Below, piece after piece: positions 49,574 through 55,595 of a DNA stretch of 55,595 nucleotides (position 1 is the stretch's first letter; each line of letters opens with the position of its first letter). Origin of the DNA: a virus; the IMG/VR virus record IMGVR_UViG_3300032246_001883, positions 1-55,595 of that record; one strand, written 5' to 3'. The notes below the pieces were generated by a model. That model saw nothing but the letters and a program-made list of their open reading frames with translations, made no database searches and had not been told where the DNA came from. Made by a program: the position numbers and the translations under genes.

Positions 49574-49847
49574 ACTCAATTGTGTTAATTATTGACATTC
49601 TTTGTTCATTAGGCCAAGATTTCAAATAATCATTATCTGAATCAAACAAATTCATGTAATCTGTTGCAGATAATTCCCGTGTAGAAACAATCACTTCATC
49701 AATGTGTTTCTGTGAGAATTCTTTGAAAGAATCTTTGCCAATTTCCATAACGAATTCATCTTCCGCATGAGAAGCTTCACGAGCCTCTACAACATACCGC
49801 ATACGAAACATTGAGACTGTTTCAACCAAATACAACTTCTTTTCCAT
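49542..49847 (-). CDS. small conserved protein
   Basis: A 101-residue protein, MEKKLYLVETVSMFRMRYVVEAREASHAEDE..., a ferredoxin-like or PcfA-like pattern seen in phages, with a central SQKHIDEVIVSTRELS. GGAGG 7 nt before ATG 49847 supports this start. It overlaps the metallophosphatase's stop and the epimerase start. Function unknown. Confidence 0.7.
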   Translation of the reverse strand: MEKKLYLVETVSMFRMRYVVEAREASHAEDEFVMEIGKDSFKEFSQKHIDEVIVSTRELSATDYMNLFDSDNDYLKSWPNEQRMSIINTIEYEDEKDPSNG

Positions 49848-49848
49848 A

Positions 49849-50703
49849 TCAAACCTCCACAAATTTCAATACAAATCTATCAGCACGATCCTCATAAGCA
49901 TCATAACCACGTGGATTACAAACGATGCGAGTAGAACCAATCATATAGTCAAAATCTTCATGTGTATGACCATGAGTCCACAATTTAATTTGTGGATGAT
50001 CCATGATAAACTCACTCAAATCTGAACTATAACCACCATTCATAACCTGTTCATCCGCATATCGTGGATGTGTTGACAATTTACTTGGTGCATGGTGACC
50101 AACAACAACAAACTTCTGGTCAAACTTACCTTCAATCATCAATCGTATATATTCAACCATTTTTTTGTGGTCATCAACCGCATCTTCTGGTGAAAATTTA
50201 GCAGGTCGAGTATGAAACTTACCTTCAGTGTCTTTGAAATTCACCACACGATCACTGTTAAGAACACAACGGAAATCATTCATCATGCTGGTCATATGCA
50301 TCAATGTAATTGGATCTTCTTTGTTCATGTCAGTCCACAATGTACCACCAATGAATGATACATCACCAAACTGAACAATTTGTTTATCTAAGATATGTAA
50401 ATTGGCCAGATAACCAAGCTTATCACGAAGCCTTGGAATAGTGTCACTAAAATCACCGTGATAATGTTCATGGTTTCCAGCGATGTAGATAACATGAGGG
50501 AATCTAGCACAGCATTCTTGAAAGAATTGATGCCATTTACCAGACCGACTAAACTGATCCATAAGTGCATATTCATCTCTATAAGTCAAATCATGAGCAA
50601 CACAAATATCACCACCAAGAATAAGCACATCAGCACCTTCGGTATTTTCGAGGCTGATAGTACCAAATTCAAGGTGAATGTCTGAACAAATTGCAATCTT
50701 CAT
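49849..50703 (-). CDS. calcineurin-like metallophosphatase
   Basis: A 284-residue metallophosphoesterase: D8 and H10 (SDIHLEF), GGDICV, GNHEHYHGDF, VGHHAPS and THGHTHED, all metal ligands of the family. Substrate is unknown; phage members act on nucleotides or RNA ends. It overlaps the lipoprotein gene by 4 nt. Confidence 0.88.
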   Translation of the reverse strand: MKIAICSDIHLEFGTISLENTEGADVLILGGDICVAHDLTYRDEYALMDQFSRSGKWHQFFQECCARFPHVIYIAGNHEHYHGDFSDTIPRLRDKLGYLANLHILDKQIVQFGDVSFIGGTLWTDMNKEDPITLMHMTSMMNDFRCVLNSDRVVNFKDTEGKFHTRPAKFSPEDAVDDHKKMVEYIRLMIEGKFDQKFVVVGHHAPSKLSTHPRYADEQVMNGGYSSDLSEFIMDHPQIKLWTHGHTHEDFDYMIGSTRIVCNPRGYDAYEDRADRFVLKFVEV

Positions 50704-50903
50704 TTTCTTCTTTCTACGTAAATGCCTTTGTATGGCTTACACACTGTTTGATTTTCAAACACCCTAACAGTTTGGCAATCCAATCCTGTATTGTAACTCA
50801 TTACATGGTCGGTGATTGTTTTATCAGTGGTAACATATACTGCACCATTGACTGCTGTAGAAACAGCACAACCATTGAGAAACAATAACAATATATACCG
50901 CAT
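50700..50903 (-). CDS. small lipoprotein
   Basis: A 67-residue protein with a short signal peptide and lipobox (LLFLNGCAVS, Cys 12), then AVNGAVYVTTDKTITDHVMS and two Cys (LDCQTV, QTVCK) that may form a disulfide. I recall similar lipoproteins next to T4-like genes. Starts on the stop of the next ORF (overlap 1 nt) and could act at the outer membrane. Confidence 0.7.
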   Translation of the reverse strand: MRYILLLFLNGCAVSTAVNGAVYVTTDKTITDHVMSYNTGLDCQTVRVFENQTVCKPYKGIYVERRK

Positions 50904-51121
50904 TACTGAAGTGTGTTATTTGGAGTGTCCATTATACTGGATTGGGCCAAAGAAAGCAACCGTTCTGTGTCGGATACACCTTCAAGTTGTCGTGAAAGAG
51001 CAACAATCCTGGCCAATACTACGGCTGTTATAACATTGAAATCAATTTCATATTTTAGGCAACTATCCATTAATAGGTCATCTATTTTTTCGGATAATTC
51101 TAATAATTTTTCATCAATCAT
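50903..51121 (-). CDS. hypothetical small helical protein
   Basis: A 72-residue all-helical ORF (IDEKLLELSEKIDDLLMDS... VITAVVLARIVALSRQ). Function not recognised. It overlaps the upstream gene by 4 nt (ATGA). Could be a partner of nearby envelope proteins. Confidence 0.65.
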   Translation of the reverse strand: MIDEKLLELSEKIDDLLMDSCLKYEIDFNVITAVVLARIVALSRQLEGVSDTERLLSLAQSSIMDTPNNTLQ

Positions 51122-51519
51122 TCTTTATCTCTTTCAATTAAGGCTCTTTCTTCATGTACACGGTCATCCCAGATTTCTTCACATTGTGTACGGGTGTAGT
51201 CAGCCAAGTTGATACATTTGTCCATGAATTCTTTACGAACATCTTTTGGTTCAGACAAATCAATTGGTTTTTCTGGTGATATCTTTACCTGATTAATAAC
51301 TTCTTCTTTTTTCTCAATAACAGGAAGTACAACATCTTTGACACTAGGTTTATGGTTTGCCAACACAGCAACACAACCTAATGCCAAAGCACCCATAACG
51401 ATATATTTCCAATACAGAATCAGAATTACACCAATTACAGCAATAAAAATACCTATGAAAACCATGGTTTCCATAGTGTTTTGTGAAAGTCCTAGTCTAT
51501 CAACAACTTCGGAATACAT
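51118..51519 (-). CDS. bitopic membrane protein with charged C-terminal domain
   Basis: A 133-residue protein. After a short polar start, two hydrophobic stretches at about 17-35 (TMVFIGIFIAVIGVILILYW) and 40-55, then a periplasmic or cytoplasmic domain rich in charge with two Cys (DKCINLADYTRTQCEEIW). It follows a lipoprotein gene after 9 nt. Together they recall inner/outer membrane partner pairs such as spanins, but the coiled coil is short. Confidence 0.65.
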   Translation of the reverse strand: MYSEVVDRLGLSQNTMETMVFIGIFIAVIGVILILYWKYIVMGALALGCVAVLANHKPSVKDVVLPVIEKKEEVINQVKISPEKPIDLSEPKDVRKEFMDKCINLADYTRTQCEEIWDDRVHEERALIERDKE

Positions 51520-51528
51520 GACAACACC

Positions 51529-51834
51529 TTATTTGAATGGATCACAATGCACGTTTACGGGAATCATAATAACACCTTTAGCAGTTTGCTGTGAAAGGTA
51601 TTCGACAGTAGGTTTCATTTTTGCATTGATACAATCACGGGAACCTTCAATAACATCAATACGCTTCAAAGCGACAGGACCTGTATAGTTAGCAATCTTT
51701 GCTTCTTCAACAGGAACTGGTTTCACTGCTTGAACTGGTTCTGGTTGAACTGGTTTTTCAATCTCAACAATCTGTGGTTTGCTAGCACAACCCACAACCA
51801 AAACTAATGGTAACAACCAAAGTTTATTCATCAT
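51529..51834 (-). CDS. Pro-rich lipoprotein
   Basis: A 101-residue protein with signal peptide and lipobox LVLVVGCAS (Cys 16), then a Pro/Val/Glu-rich spacer (PVQPEPVQAVKPVPVEE) that could span the periplasm or peptidoglycan, and a compact end with two Cys (SRDCIN, NVHCDP). An outer-membrane lipoprotein; possibly a spanin or envelope modifier, by inference. Confidence 0.72.
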   Translation of the reverse strand: MMNKLWLLPLVLVVGCASKPQIVEIEKPVQPEPVQAVKPVPVEEAKIANYTGPVALKRIDVIEGSRDCINAKMKPTVEYLSQQTAKGVIMIPVNVHCDPFK

Positions 51835-52006
51835 AATTCTCCTTCACACTCCATGCCATAAACAAAATAACAATAAAATCAAAAATCACACCAGAAAAAT
51901 TGTCAGCATAAGCCTCAGCCAACAAACAACTGAACATGAAACCCATGGTGAACCATGCAATCTCAAAACCATACTCATTCAAAAATTCAACTATTTTTTC
52001 CAACAT
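51824..52006 (-). CDS. small membrane protein
   Basis: A 60-residue protein with two hydrophobic segments (IAWFTMGFMFSCLLAEAYA and GVIFDFIVILFMAWSV). ATG 52006 with AGGA upstream is preferred to a TTG five codons earlier. Overlaps both neighbours. Function unknown. Confidence 0.65.
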   Translation of the reverse strand: MLEKIVEFLNEYGFEIAWFTMGFMFSCLLAEAYADNFSGVIFDFIVILFMAWSVKENYDE

Positions 52007-52220
52007 TACGAATCCTATCAATTAACAAATTAGCTTCGGCTGTGTCACTAACATTATCAAGCATTTCATGCTCTTGTGTCAATAATTCAGCCTTGGCGGT
52101 ACGAATCAAGTTCAAAGCATAATCAATGTCATCATTGTCTGCTTGGTCTAACCATTCTTCAAACGATTCATCGGTTGTATTGAGGATGAAATGGAGATTA
52201 TCACGGTCCCAATCATTCAT
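51987..52220 (-). CDS. hypothetical small acidic protein
   Basis: A 77-residue acidic, helical ORF, MNDWDRDNLHFILNTTDESFEEWLDQAD... I recall the FILNxTDExFxxWxxQxxxDDxxYAL pattern in phages. No assigned function. Overlaps by 4 nt with the upstream gene and 20 nt with the downstream one. Confidence 0.68.
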   Translation of the reverse strand: MNDWDRDNLHFILNTTDESFEEWLDQADNDDIDYALNLIRTAKAELLTQEHEMLDNVSDTAEANLLIDRIRNVGKNS

Positions 52221-52435
52221 ACCATCTTACCCAACACAGTATAAATCAATTGATCCAATTCATGTGAAAAGTCTTTGCCATTTCTACGATTTTGGTAAAT
52301 GGCTTCTACGATTTCTTTTGAACTGGTGTCAGTCATATAACCACGATTTTCCAATTCATCAATCAAATCATCGGTTTCAAAATAAGTAAGGTCAACATCA
52401 ACCTCAACTTCTGTATAAACTGTGCGGGATACCAT
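52217..52435 (-). CDS. conserved small protein
   Basis: A 72-residue ORF with VEVDVDLTYFETDDLIDELENRGY, a conserved phage pattern of alternating acidic residues. Function unknown. 1-nt gap from the upstream membrane protein, 4-nt overlap downstream. Confidence 0.7.
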   Translation of the reverse strand: MVSRTVYTEVEVDVDLTYFETDDLIDELENRGYMTDTSSKEIVEAIYQNRRNGKDFSHELDQLIYTVLGKMV

Positions 52436-52436
52436 A

Positions 52437-52649
52437 TCATCCTTTCACGGTTGTGGTTCTATTAAACAAAAAGCCGGATAACGCACTCAAACCCCAAGCC
52501 TGTAACCAAGTTACCTCATTGATACCTTGAGCAGCAGGTACAAGGCATTCATTCCATAATACCATAACAGGCCAACTAAGCAAGAAGCTTAGAACAACGG
52601 CAAATAAAATTGCGCCGATTGTAACACCTAGGATTTTTTGTACGGTCAT
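52437..52649 (-). CDS. small membrane protein
   Basis: A 70-residue protein with a hydrophobic N-terminal helix (ILGVTIGAILFAVVLSFLLSWPVMVLW) and a weaker second one (LQAWGLSALSGFLF). Location suggests co-expression with the wHTH protein upstream. Function unknown. Confidence 0.65.
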   Translation of the reverse strand: MTVQKILGVTIGAILFAVVLSFLLSWPVMVLWNECLVPAAQGINEVTWLQAWGLSALSGFLFNRTTTVKG

Positions 52650-52650
52650 A

Positions 52651-52989
52651 TCAAGCCTCGGCAGTTTCAGTTTCTTGGACTTCTGTTACTTCAGCAACAG
52701 CAGGTGCTGCAGCAGGTACAATCTTACCAACATAACGACCATTGAGGTTAAACTCAGTATAATTTACCAACTGATATGCCTTGACGTTACGACCTTCTTT
52801 GATAACTTTCACAATACCACCATCTTTGCGGATATTGTAAATGTTGGTTGACAAGCGATACAACACCGCTTCTTGGTCTGTACCTTCAAAGACTTTAGCA
52901 ATCTCAGCAGGTGTTACGGGTTTGCCAGACAGGAGAACCTGTGTGATTTTTTCATGGCGATTAATCTTACCTTTACGAACTGTATTCAT
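52651..52989 (-). CDS. winged-helix-like small protein
   Basis: A 112-residue protein; ATG 52989 has AAGGAAATATATT upstream and is preferred to a TTG six codons earlier. Residues about 12-75 look like a winged helix (ITQVLLSGKPVTPAEIAKVF...YRLSTNIYNIRKDGGIVKVIKEGRNVKAYQL). The end is Ala/Glu/Val-rich. Possible DNA-binding regulator; identity unknown. Confidence 0.65.
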   Translation of the reverse strand: MNTVRKGKINRHEKITQVLLSGKPVTPAEIAKVFEGTDQEAVLYRLSTNIYNIRKDGGIVKVIKEGRNVKAYQLVNYTEFNLNGRYVGKIVPAAAPAVAEVTEVQETETAEA

Positions 52990-53007
52990 AATATATTTCC
53001 TTATCAA

Positions 53008-54144
53008 TTAAAATGGGATTTCATCATCAATTTTTGTAGTCACGGTTTCTGTTTCAGGTTTTGCCTTAGCATCTACTTTAGAATACAAATCTAAGAAAGC
53101 CGTCTTGGTTTCAGCATCAAAACGGCTGACACACAATTCAATGGCTTTCATCCTATCACCAAACATTTTGAATGCCTTGGCAATATGGACAAGTCGGCGA
53201 GTAGAGATAATTTCATCTACGGCGCCTTGGTCAAAGGACTGACGAACAATGTCAGCCCATTGGACCAAATGGTCTACAAATTCTTTGTCATCAATCAATG
53301 GTAACAAAATTTTCTTTTCTGTTTTTGCATCAGGATATTCCTGTTCAACAGTAATCGGGAAACGTTCCAAGAAAGCATCATCAAGAATCTGTGATAGATA
53401 ACGACCTTCTTCTGAACCACGGCCTTTGGTGTTTGCAGTAGCAACCACATTGAAGCCATTCTTTGGATAAACCATCTCACCGTTTTTCTTGTTGTAGTAT
53501 GGTTTGCCTTCTAAGATACCTTGCAAACACATTAACTTATTTGAACCACGATCTACCTCATCAATCAGTAGAATTGCACCTCGCTTCATTGCTGTAATAA
53601 CTGGACCGTCACGATTAACAACGTTCCCATTAACAAGAGTAGGACCCCCGAGCAAATCCGATTCATCAGTTTCAATACTAATGTTAACTCTAATGCACTC
53701 CCGCCCGAGTTCCGAGCAAACTTGTTCCACCATGAGGGTTTTACCATTACCAGAAAGGCCTGTAATGAACACAGGATAAAACATATCAGAGTTAATGACA
53801 TTACGCAAATCTTTAAAAAATCCAAATGGTACATAATCAGGGTATTTTACAGGGATTGATACATCAGAATCATCAATCAATTTAGGTTGTTTAAATTCTA
53901 AAACTTGTGCAGCCAATGCTACTTCAAATTCAGGTTCTTTAATTTTAGGTTTTGTGCCAATGTCAGGTAGTTGATACTGACCACGTTCAGCACGAAATTC
54001 AGACTTGGTTACAAACCAATAGGGGAATGTGATGCTGTTTTCTTCCACGACACGTTGAATTTGGTCACGGTTAAGAATTGCTTTCTCACCAAAGATTGCT
54101 TCTGCCGCTGTGACAAACGCTTTTTGGTTTCTGTTTAAACTCAT
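53008..54144 (-). CDS. cobS: CobS-like AAA+ ATPase
   Basis: A 378-residue MoxR/CobS-type ATPase. Walker A GLSGNGKT, then INISIETDESDLLGG, Walker B AILLIDEVDRGS, sensor region VVATANTKGRGSEEGRY and LDDAFLERFPI. CobS is the ATPase of cobaltochelatase in B12 synthesis and is common in T4-like cyanophages, but CobT is not seen here, so a different remodelling target is possible. ATG 54144 is chosen with GGAG nearby; an upstream TTG would add 10 residues across the promoter leader. First gene after the 54.2 kb promoter. Confidence 0.85.
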   Translation of the reverse strand: MSLNRNQKAFVTAAEAIFGEKAILNRDQIQRVVEENSITFPYWFVTKSEFRAERGQYQLPDIGTKPKIKEPEFEVALAAQVLEFKQPKLIDDSDVSIPVKYPDYVPFGFFKDLRNVINSDMFYPVFITGLSGNGKTLMVEQVCSELGRECIRVNISIETDESDLLGGPTLVNGNVVNRDGPVITAMKRGAILLIDEVDRGSNKLMCLQGILEGKPYYNKKNGEMVYPKNGFNVVATANTKGRGSEEGRYLSQILDDAFLERFPITVEQEYPDAKTEKKILLPLIDDKEFVDHLVQWADIVRQSFDQGAVDEIISTRRLVHIAKAFKMFGDRMKAIELCVSRFDAETKTAFLDLYSKVDAKAKPETETVTTKIDDEIPF

Positions 54145-54173
54145 TATAAAAACTCCAGTTATTCGGTGAATCA

Positions 54174-54202
54174 ATTATATCATAAATTTAGGCAAGTGGC
54201 AA
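54174..54202 (-). promoter_or_regulatory. sigma70 promoter TTGCCA-17-TATAAT
   Basis: Minus strand TTGCCA (54202-54197), 17 nt, TATAAT (54179-54174), 30 nt before the CobS-like ATG. Same -35 variant as the 45.9 kb promoter. A tandem CTTGCC copy lies inside the spacer. Confidence 0.87.
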
Positions 54203-54205
54203 GCG

Positions 54206-54224
54206 GTTGTATTAGGAATACAAC
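54206..54224 (-). terminator. 8-bp hairpin after the small Cys-rich gene
   Basis: GTTGTATT and AATACAAC pair over 8 bp with a 3-nt loop just after the stop at 54228 and upstream of the next promoter. No T-run follows, so it may be a 3'-end stabiliser or weak terminator rather than an intrinsic terminator. Confidence 0.45.
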
Positions 54225-54227
54225 AGT

Positions 54228-54479
54228 TTATTCGTACATCCACTTGGAAGTCTGCTCAAAGGACTTTTCCTGGATGGTGGACTCGTTCCAGACTTTCCTA
54301 GGACTACTGCATAACATACATCCAGACCGTCCACAATCCATGGCGTGGTGTTTAGCAAACTTGTGTGCCTCCTTAACATCCATACCTTGTGACTTGGCAA
54401 TCTTAACTTGCTTGGCCACGGCACATTCATCTTTTTGCATACGCTTGGTACGCTTGATTTTATCTTCTTCTGTACTCAT
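54228..54479 (-). CDS. Cys-rich small phage protein
   Basis: An 83-residue protein. After a Lys-rich start it reads KIAKSQGMDVKEAHKFAKHHAMDCGRSGCMLCSSPRKV, with C-x4-C-x2-C plus two His as likely zinc ligands. I recall relatives in T4-like phages. Starts inside the stop of a 45-residue ORF (ATGA). Function unknown. Confidence 0.72.
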   Translation of the reverse strand: MSTEEDKIKRTKRMQKDECAVAKQVKIAKSQGMDVKEAHKFAKHHAMDCGRSGCMLCSSPRKVWNESTIQEKSFEQTSKWMYE

Positions 54480-54613
54480 GTTAATAGGTCCTGTATAATG
54501 TCCATTGCTATTCTAACAATTTCAGGATCAATACGGAGTTTTGTTGCTATCTCTAGCAAACTCCAGTCTCGATCCATCATCTCCCTGACTTGCAACAATA
54601 TTGTATGTTTCAT
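54476..54613 (-). CDS. 45-residue helix-turn-helix micro-protein
   Basis: A short ORF with RDWSLLEIATKLRIDPEIVRIAMDI, a helix-turn-helix-like pattern (LLEIATKLRIDPEIVRIAM). It overlaps the genes on both sides by 3-4 nt, the coupling style of this region. A small DNA-binding regulator is possible. Confidence 0.6.
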   Translation of the reverse strand: MKHTILLQVREMMDRDWSLLEIATKLRIDPEIVRIAMDIIQDLLT

Positions 54614-54741
54614 TCTAGGTCCAGTAAAAGTAAAACACCTAAGACTACCAACCAAACAGAATCTTCAATATTGTGTTCATATCCCCAAAAGGCTAACGCA
54701 ATACATCCAAGACCTGCTATTGCTTTACTTAGGTATTTCAT
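54610..54741 (-). CDS. 43-residue membrane micro-protein
   Basis: A short ORF, MKYLSKAIAGLGCIALAFWG..., with two hydrophobic stretches. It starts 2 nt after the stop of the AAA+ gene and overlaps the helix-turn-helix ORF by 4 nt. Function unknown. Confidence 0.6.
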   Translation of the reverse strand: MKYLSKAIAGLGCIALAFWGYEHNIEDSVWLVVLGVLLLLDLE

Positions 54742-54743
54742 AA

Positions 54744-55595
54744 TCAGAACGCATCAAAGTTAAAATATTTTGGACGTTCTTTGGTCAAAATCATAGTCAC
54801 GCCATCTTTTTCAAAGATAAACTGACCAGTTTTGTTGTTGAATTTCACCAAATCTGTTGGTGTGAAATCTTCTTCACCCCAACCACCATCTTCATCTTCA
54901 TCATCAGAACCGAGAACAGCAGTTTCTTCACCTGTTTTCTTTTTAGGATCAAAACGCCAGCTGATACAGATTTCTCTTGCAGACAATGGTGTACCATTCC
55001 AAGTGGAAGGACTGATACGGGTAGCCGTACGGTCACCTTTAAAGATTTCAACAGTGTATGCGGCACCAGCATCAAACTCTGCCTTCACGTTTAGAATACG
55101 CATTGCTTCTTGTGGTGTTTCACCATAACGGTTCATTTCTTCAACCAACGCCTTTAACATATCAAAGTTAAATGCAGAGAATACAGAGCTGATGTTCACA
55201 ACGGTGTCAACTGTTTTCGGTTCTGGATTGGCCAGATTTTCCAAACAATATTCACGAATGAATGCTTCGTCCAAACCTTTGAAGTCAATCATGTAAAAGA
55301 TACGACCTGGTCGGTTACGCATATGACTATCAACACGCCATTTATCATTACTGGTCAACATGAACAGTTTTTTGGATGAATAAATGCCGTCAAGCAATGT
55401 CAACAATTCTTCCTGTTCATCGCTACTGTACACCTTTTCAAATTCATCAAACAACACAATACATGGTTGCTGAATAGATTGAATCAATGTATTGAATTTA
55501 TCACCATGCCAAGGATGGTTGACAACAATGGTCGGCACATTTTGTTTGGCCAATTTAATACAGATATTCTTACTCAACAAGGTTTTGCCTGAACC
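54744..55595 (-). CDS. AAA+ ATPase, 5' end outside the window
   Basis: The C-terminal 283 residues of a P-loop ATPase; the reading frame runs to the last base, where GSGKT (Walker A) is coded. Then CIVLFDEFEKVYSS (Walker B), LLDGIYSSKKLFMLTSND (sensor 1) and MRNRPGRIFYMIDF (arginine finger region), followed by a lid domain and an acidic linker (SDDEDEDGGWGEED). BCS1-like/CDC48-like organisation, common in T4-like marine phages. Substrate unknown. Confidence 0.85.
   Translation of the reverse strand, partial: GSGKTLLSKNICIKLAKQNVPTIVVNHPWHGDKFNTLIQSIQQPCIVLFDEFEKVYSSDEQEELLTLLDGIYSSKKLFMLTSNDKWRVDSHMRNRPGRIFYMIDFKGLDEAFIREYCLENLANPEPKTVDTVVNISSVFSAFNFDMLKALVEEMNRYGETPQEAMRILNVKAEFDAGAAYTVEIFKGDRTATRISPSTWNGTPLSAREICISWRFDPKKKTGEETAVLGSDDEDEDGGWGEEDFTPTDLVKFNNKTGQFIFEKDGVTMILTKERPKYFNFDAF

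Overview
The window is a stretch of a T4-like myovirus genome: AT-rich, almost gapless, with overlapping genes. Genes whose encoded sequence I recognise as T4-type are gp4, gp5, gp6, gp8, gp25, gp26, gp32, gp33, gp53 and gp59, plus weaker matches to gp7, gp27, gp29, gp48/54 and gp51. The lineage looks like the marine (cyanophage/pelagiphage/OM43-phage) branch rather than the enterobacterial one. The reasons are a gp5 without lysozyme, a DUF4815-type giant tail protein, PhoH, a CobS-like ATPase, a PurD-like enzyme and a two-piece tmRNA. Host identity is inference; a SAR11- or OM43-like marine proteobacterium would fit.

Layout. (1) 44-32041, minus strand: one long late block, transcribed from the gp48/54-like tube cap through gp53, hub, gp5, gp25, gp6, a gp7-like protein, a fibre, gp8, a putative glycosyltransferase, a 1805-residue DUF4815-Hint protein and a set of very large tail-fibre/adhesin genes. 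(2) 32073-38016, plus strand: gp4, a gp2-like virion protein, a gp19-fold tube protein, gp26 with an apparent programmed -1 frameshift into a gp51-like tail-assembly extension, a lysozyme-like tail protein and the tape measure. (3) 38022-40515, minus strand: replication and late-transcription genes (gp32, deoxyribonucleotidase, gp59, gp33), with gp32 under a perfect sigma70 promoter and backed by a rho-independent terminator. (4) 40553-41384, minus strand: an outer-membrane beta-barrel gene and, upstream of it, a circularly permuted two-piece tmRNA under a perfect consensus promoter. (5) 41381-55595, minus strand: PD-(D/E)XK nuclease, a Gly-rich adhesin, PhoH, a PurD-like ATP-grasp enzyme, a GalE-like epimerase, a metallophosphatase, many small membrane, lipoprotein and unknown genes, a CobS-like AAA+ ATPase and a second AAA+ ATPase cut by the window edge.

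How it works together. Middle-type genes (gp32, tmRNA, the 45.9 kb and 54.2 kb operons) carry host-like promoters with exactly 17-bp spacing (TTGACA or TTGCCA, TATAAT). Several structural genes instead carry T4-type late -10 boxes (TATAAATA or CATAAATA) about 24-27 nt before the start codon, matching the presence of gp33. The most striking items are the two-piece tmRNA with a readable tag (ANDSRFALAA) and a G3-U70 alanine identity pair, the T TTT TTC slip site joining gp26 to a gp51-like ORF, a Hint domain closing a giant baseplate/fibre protein, a lysozyme-like domain that seems to have moved from gp5 to the tape-measure neighbourhood, and a phage-encoded outer-membrane barrel. All family names come from reading the sequence; no database search was run.
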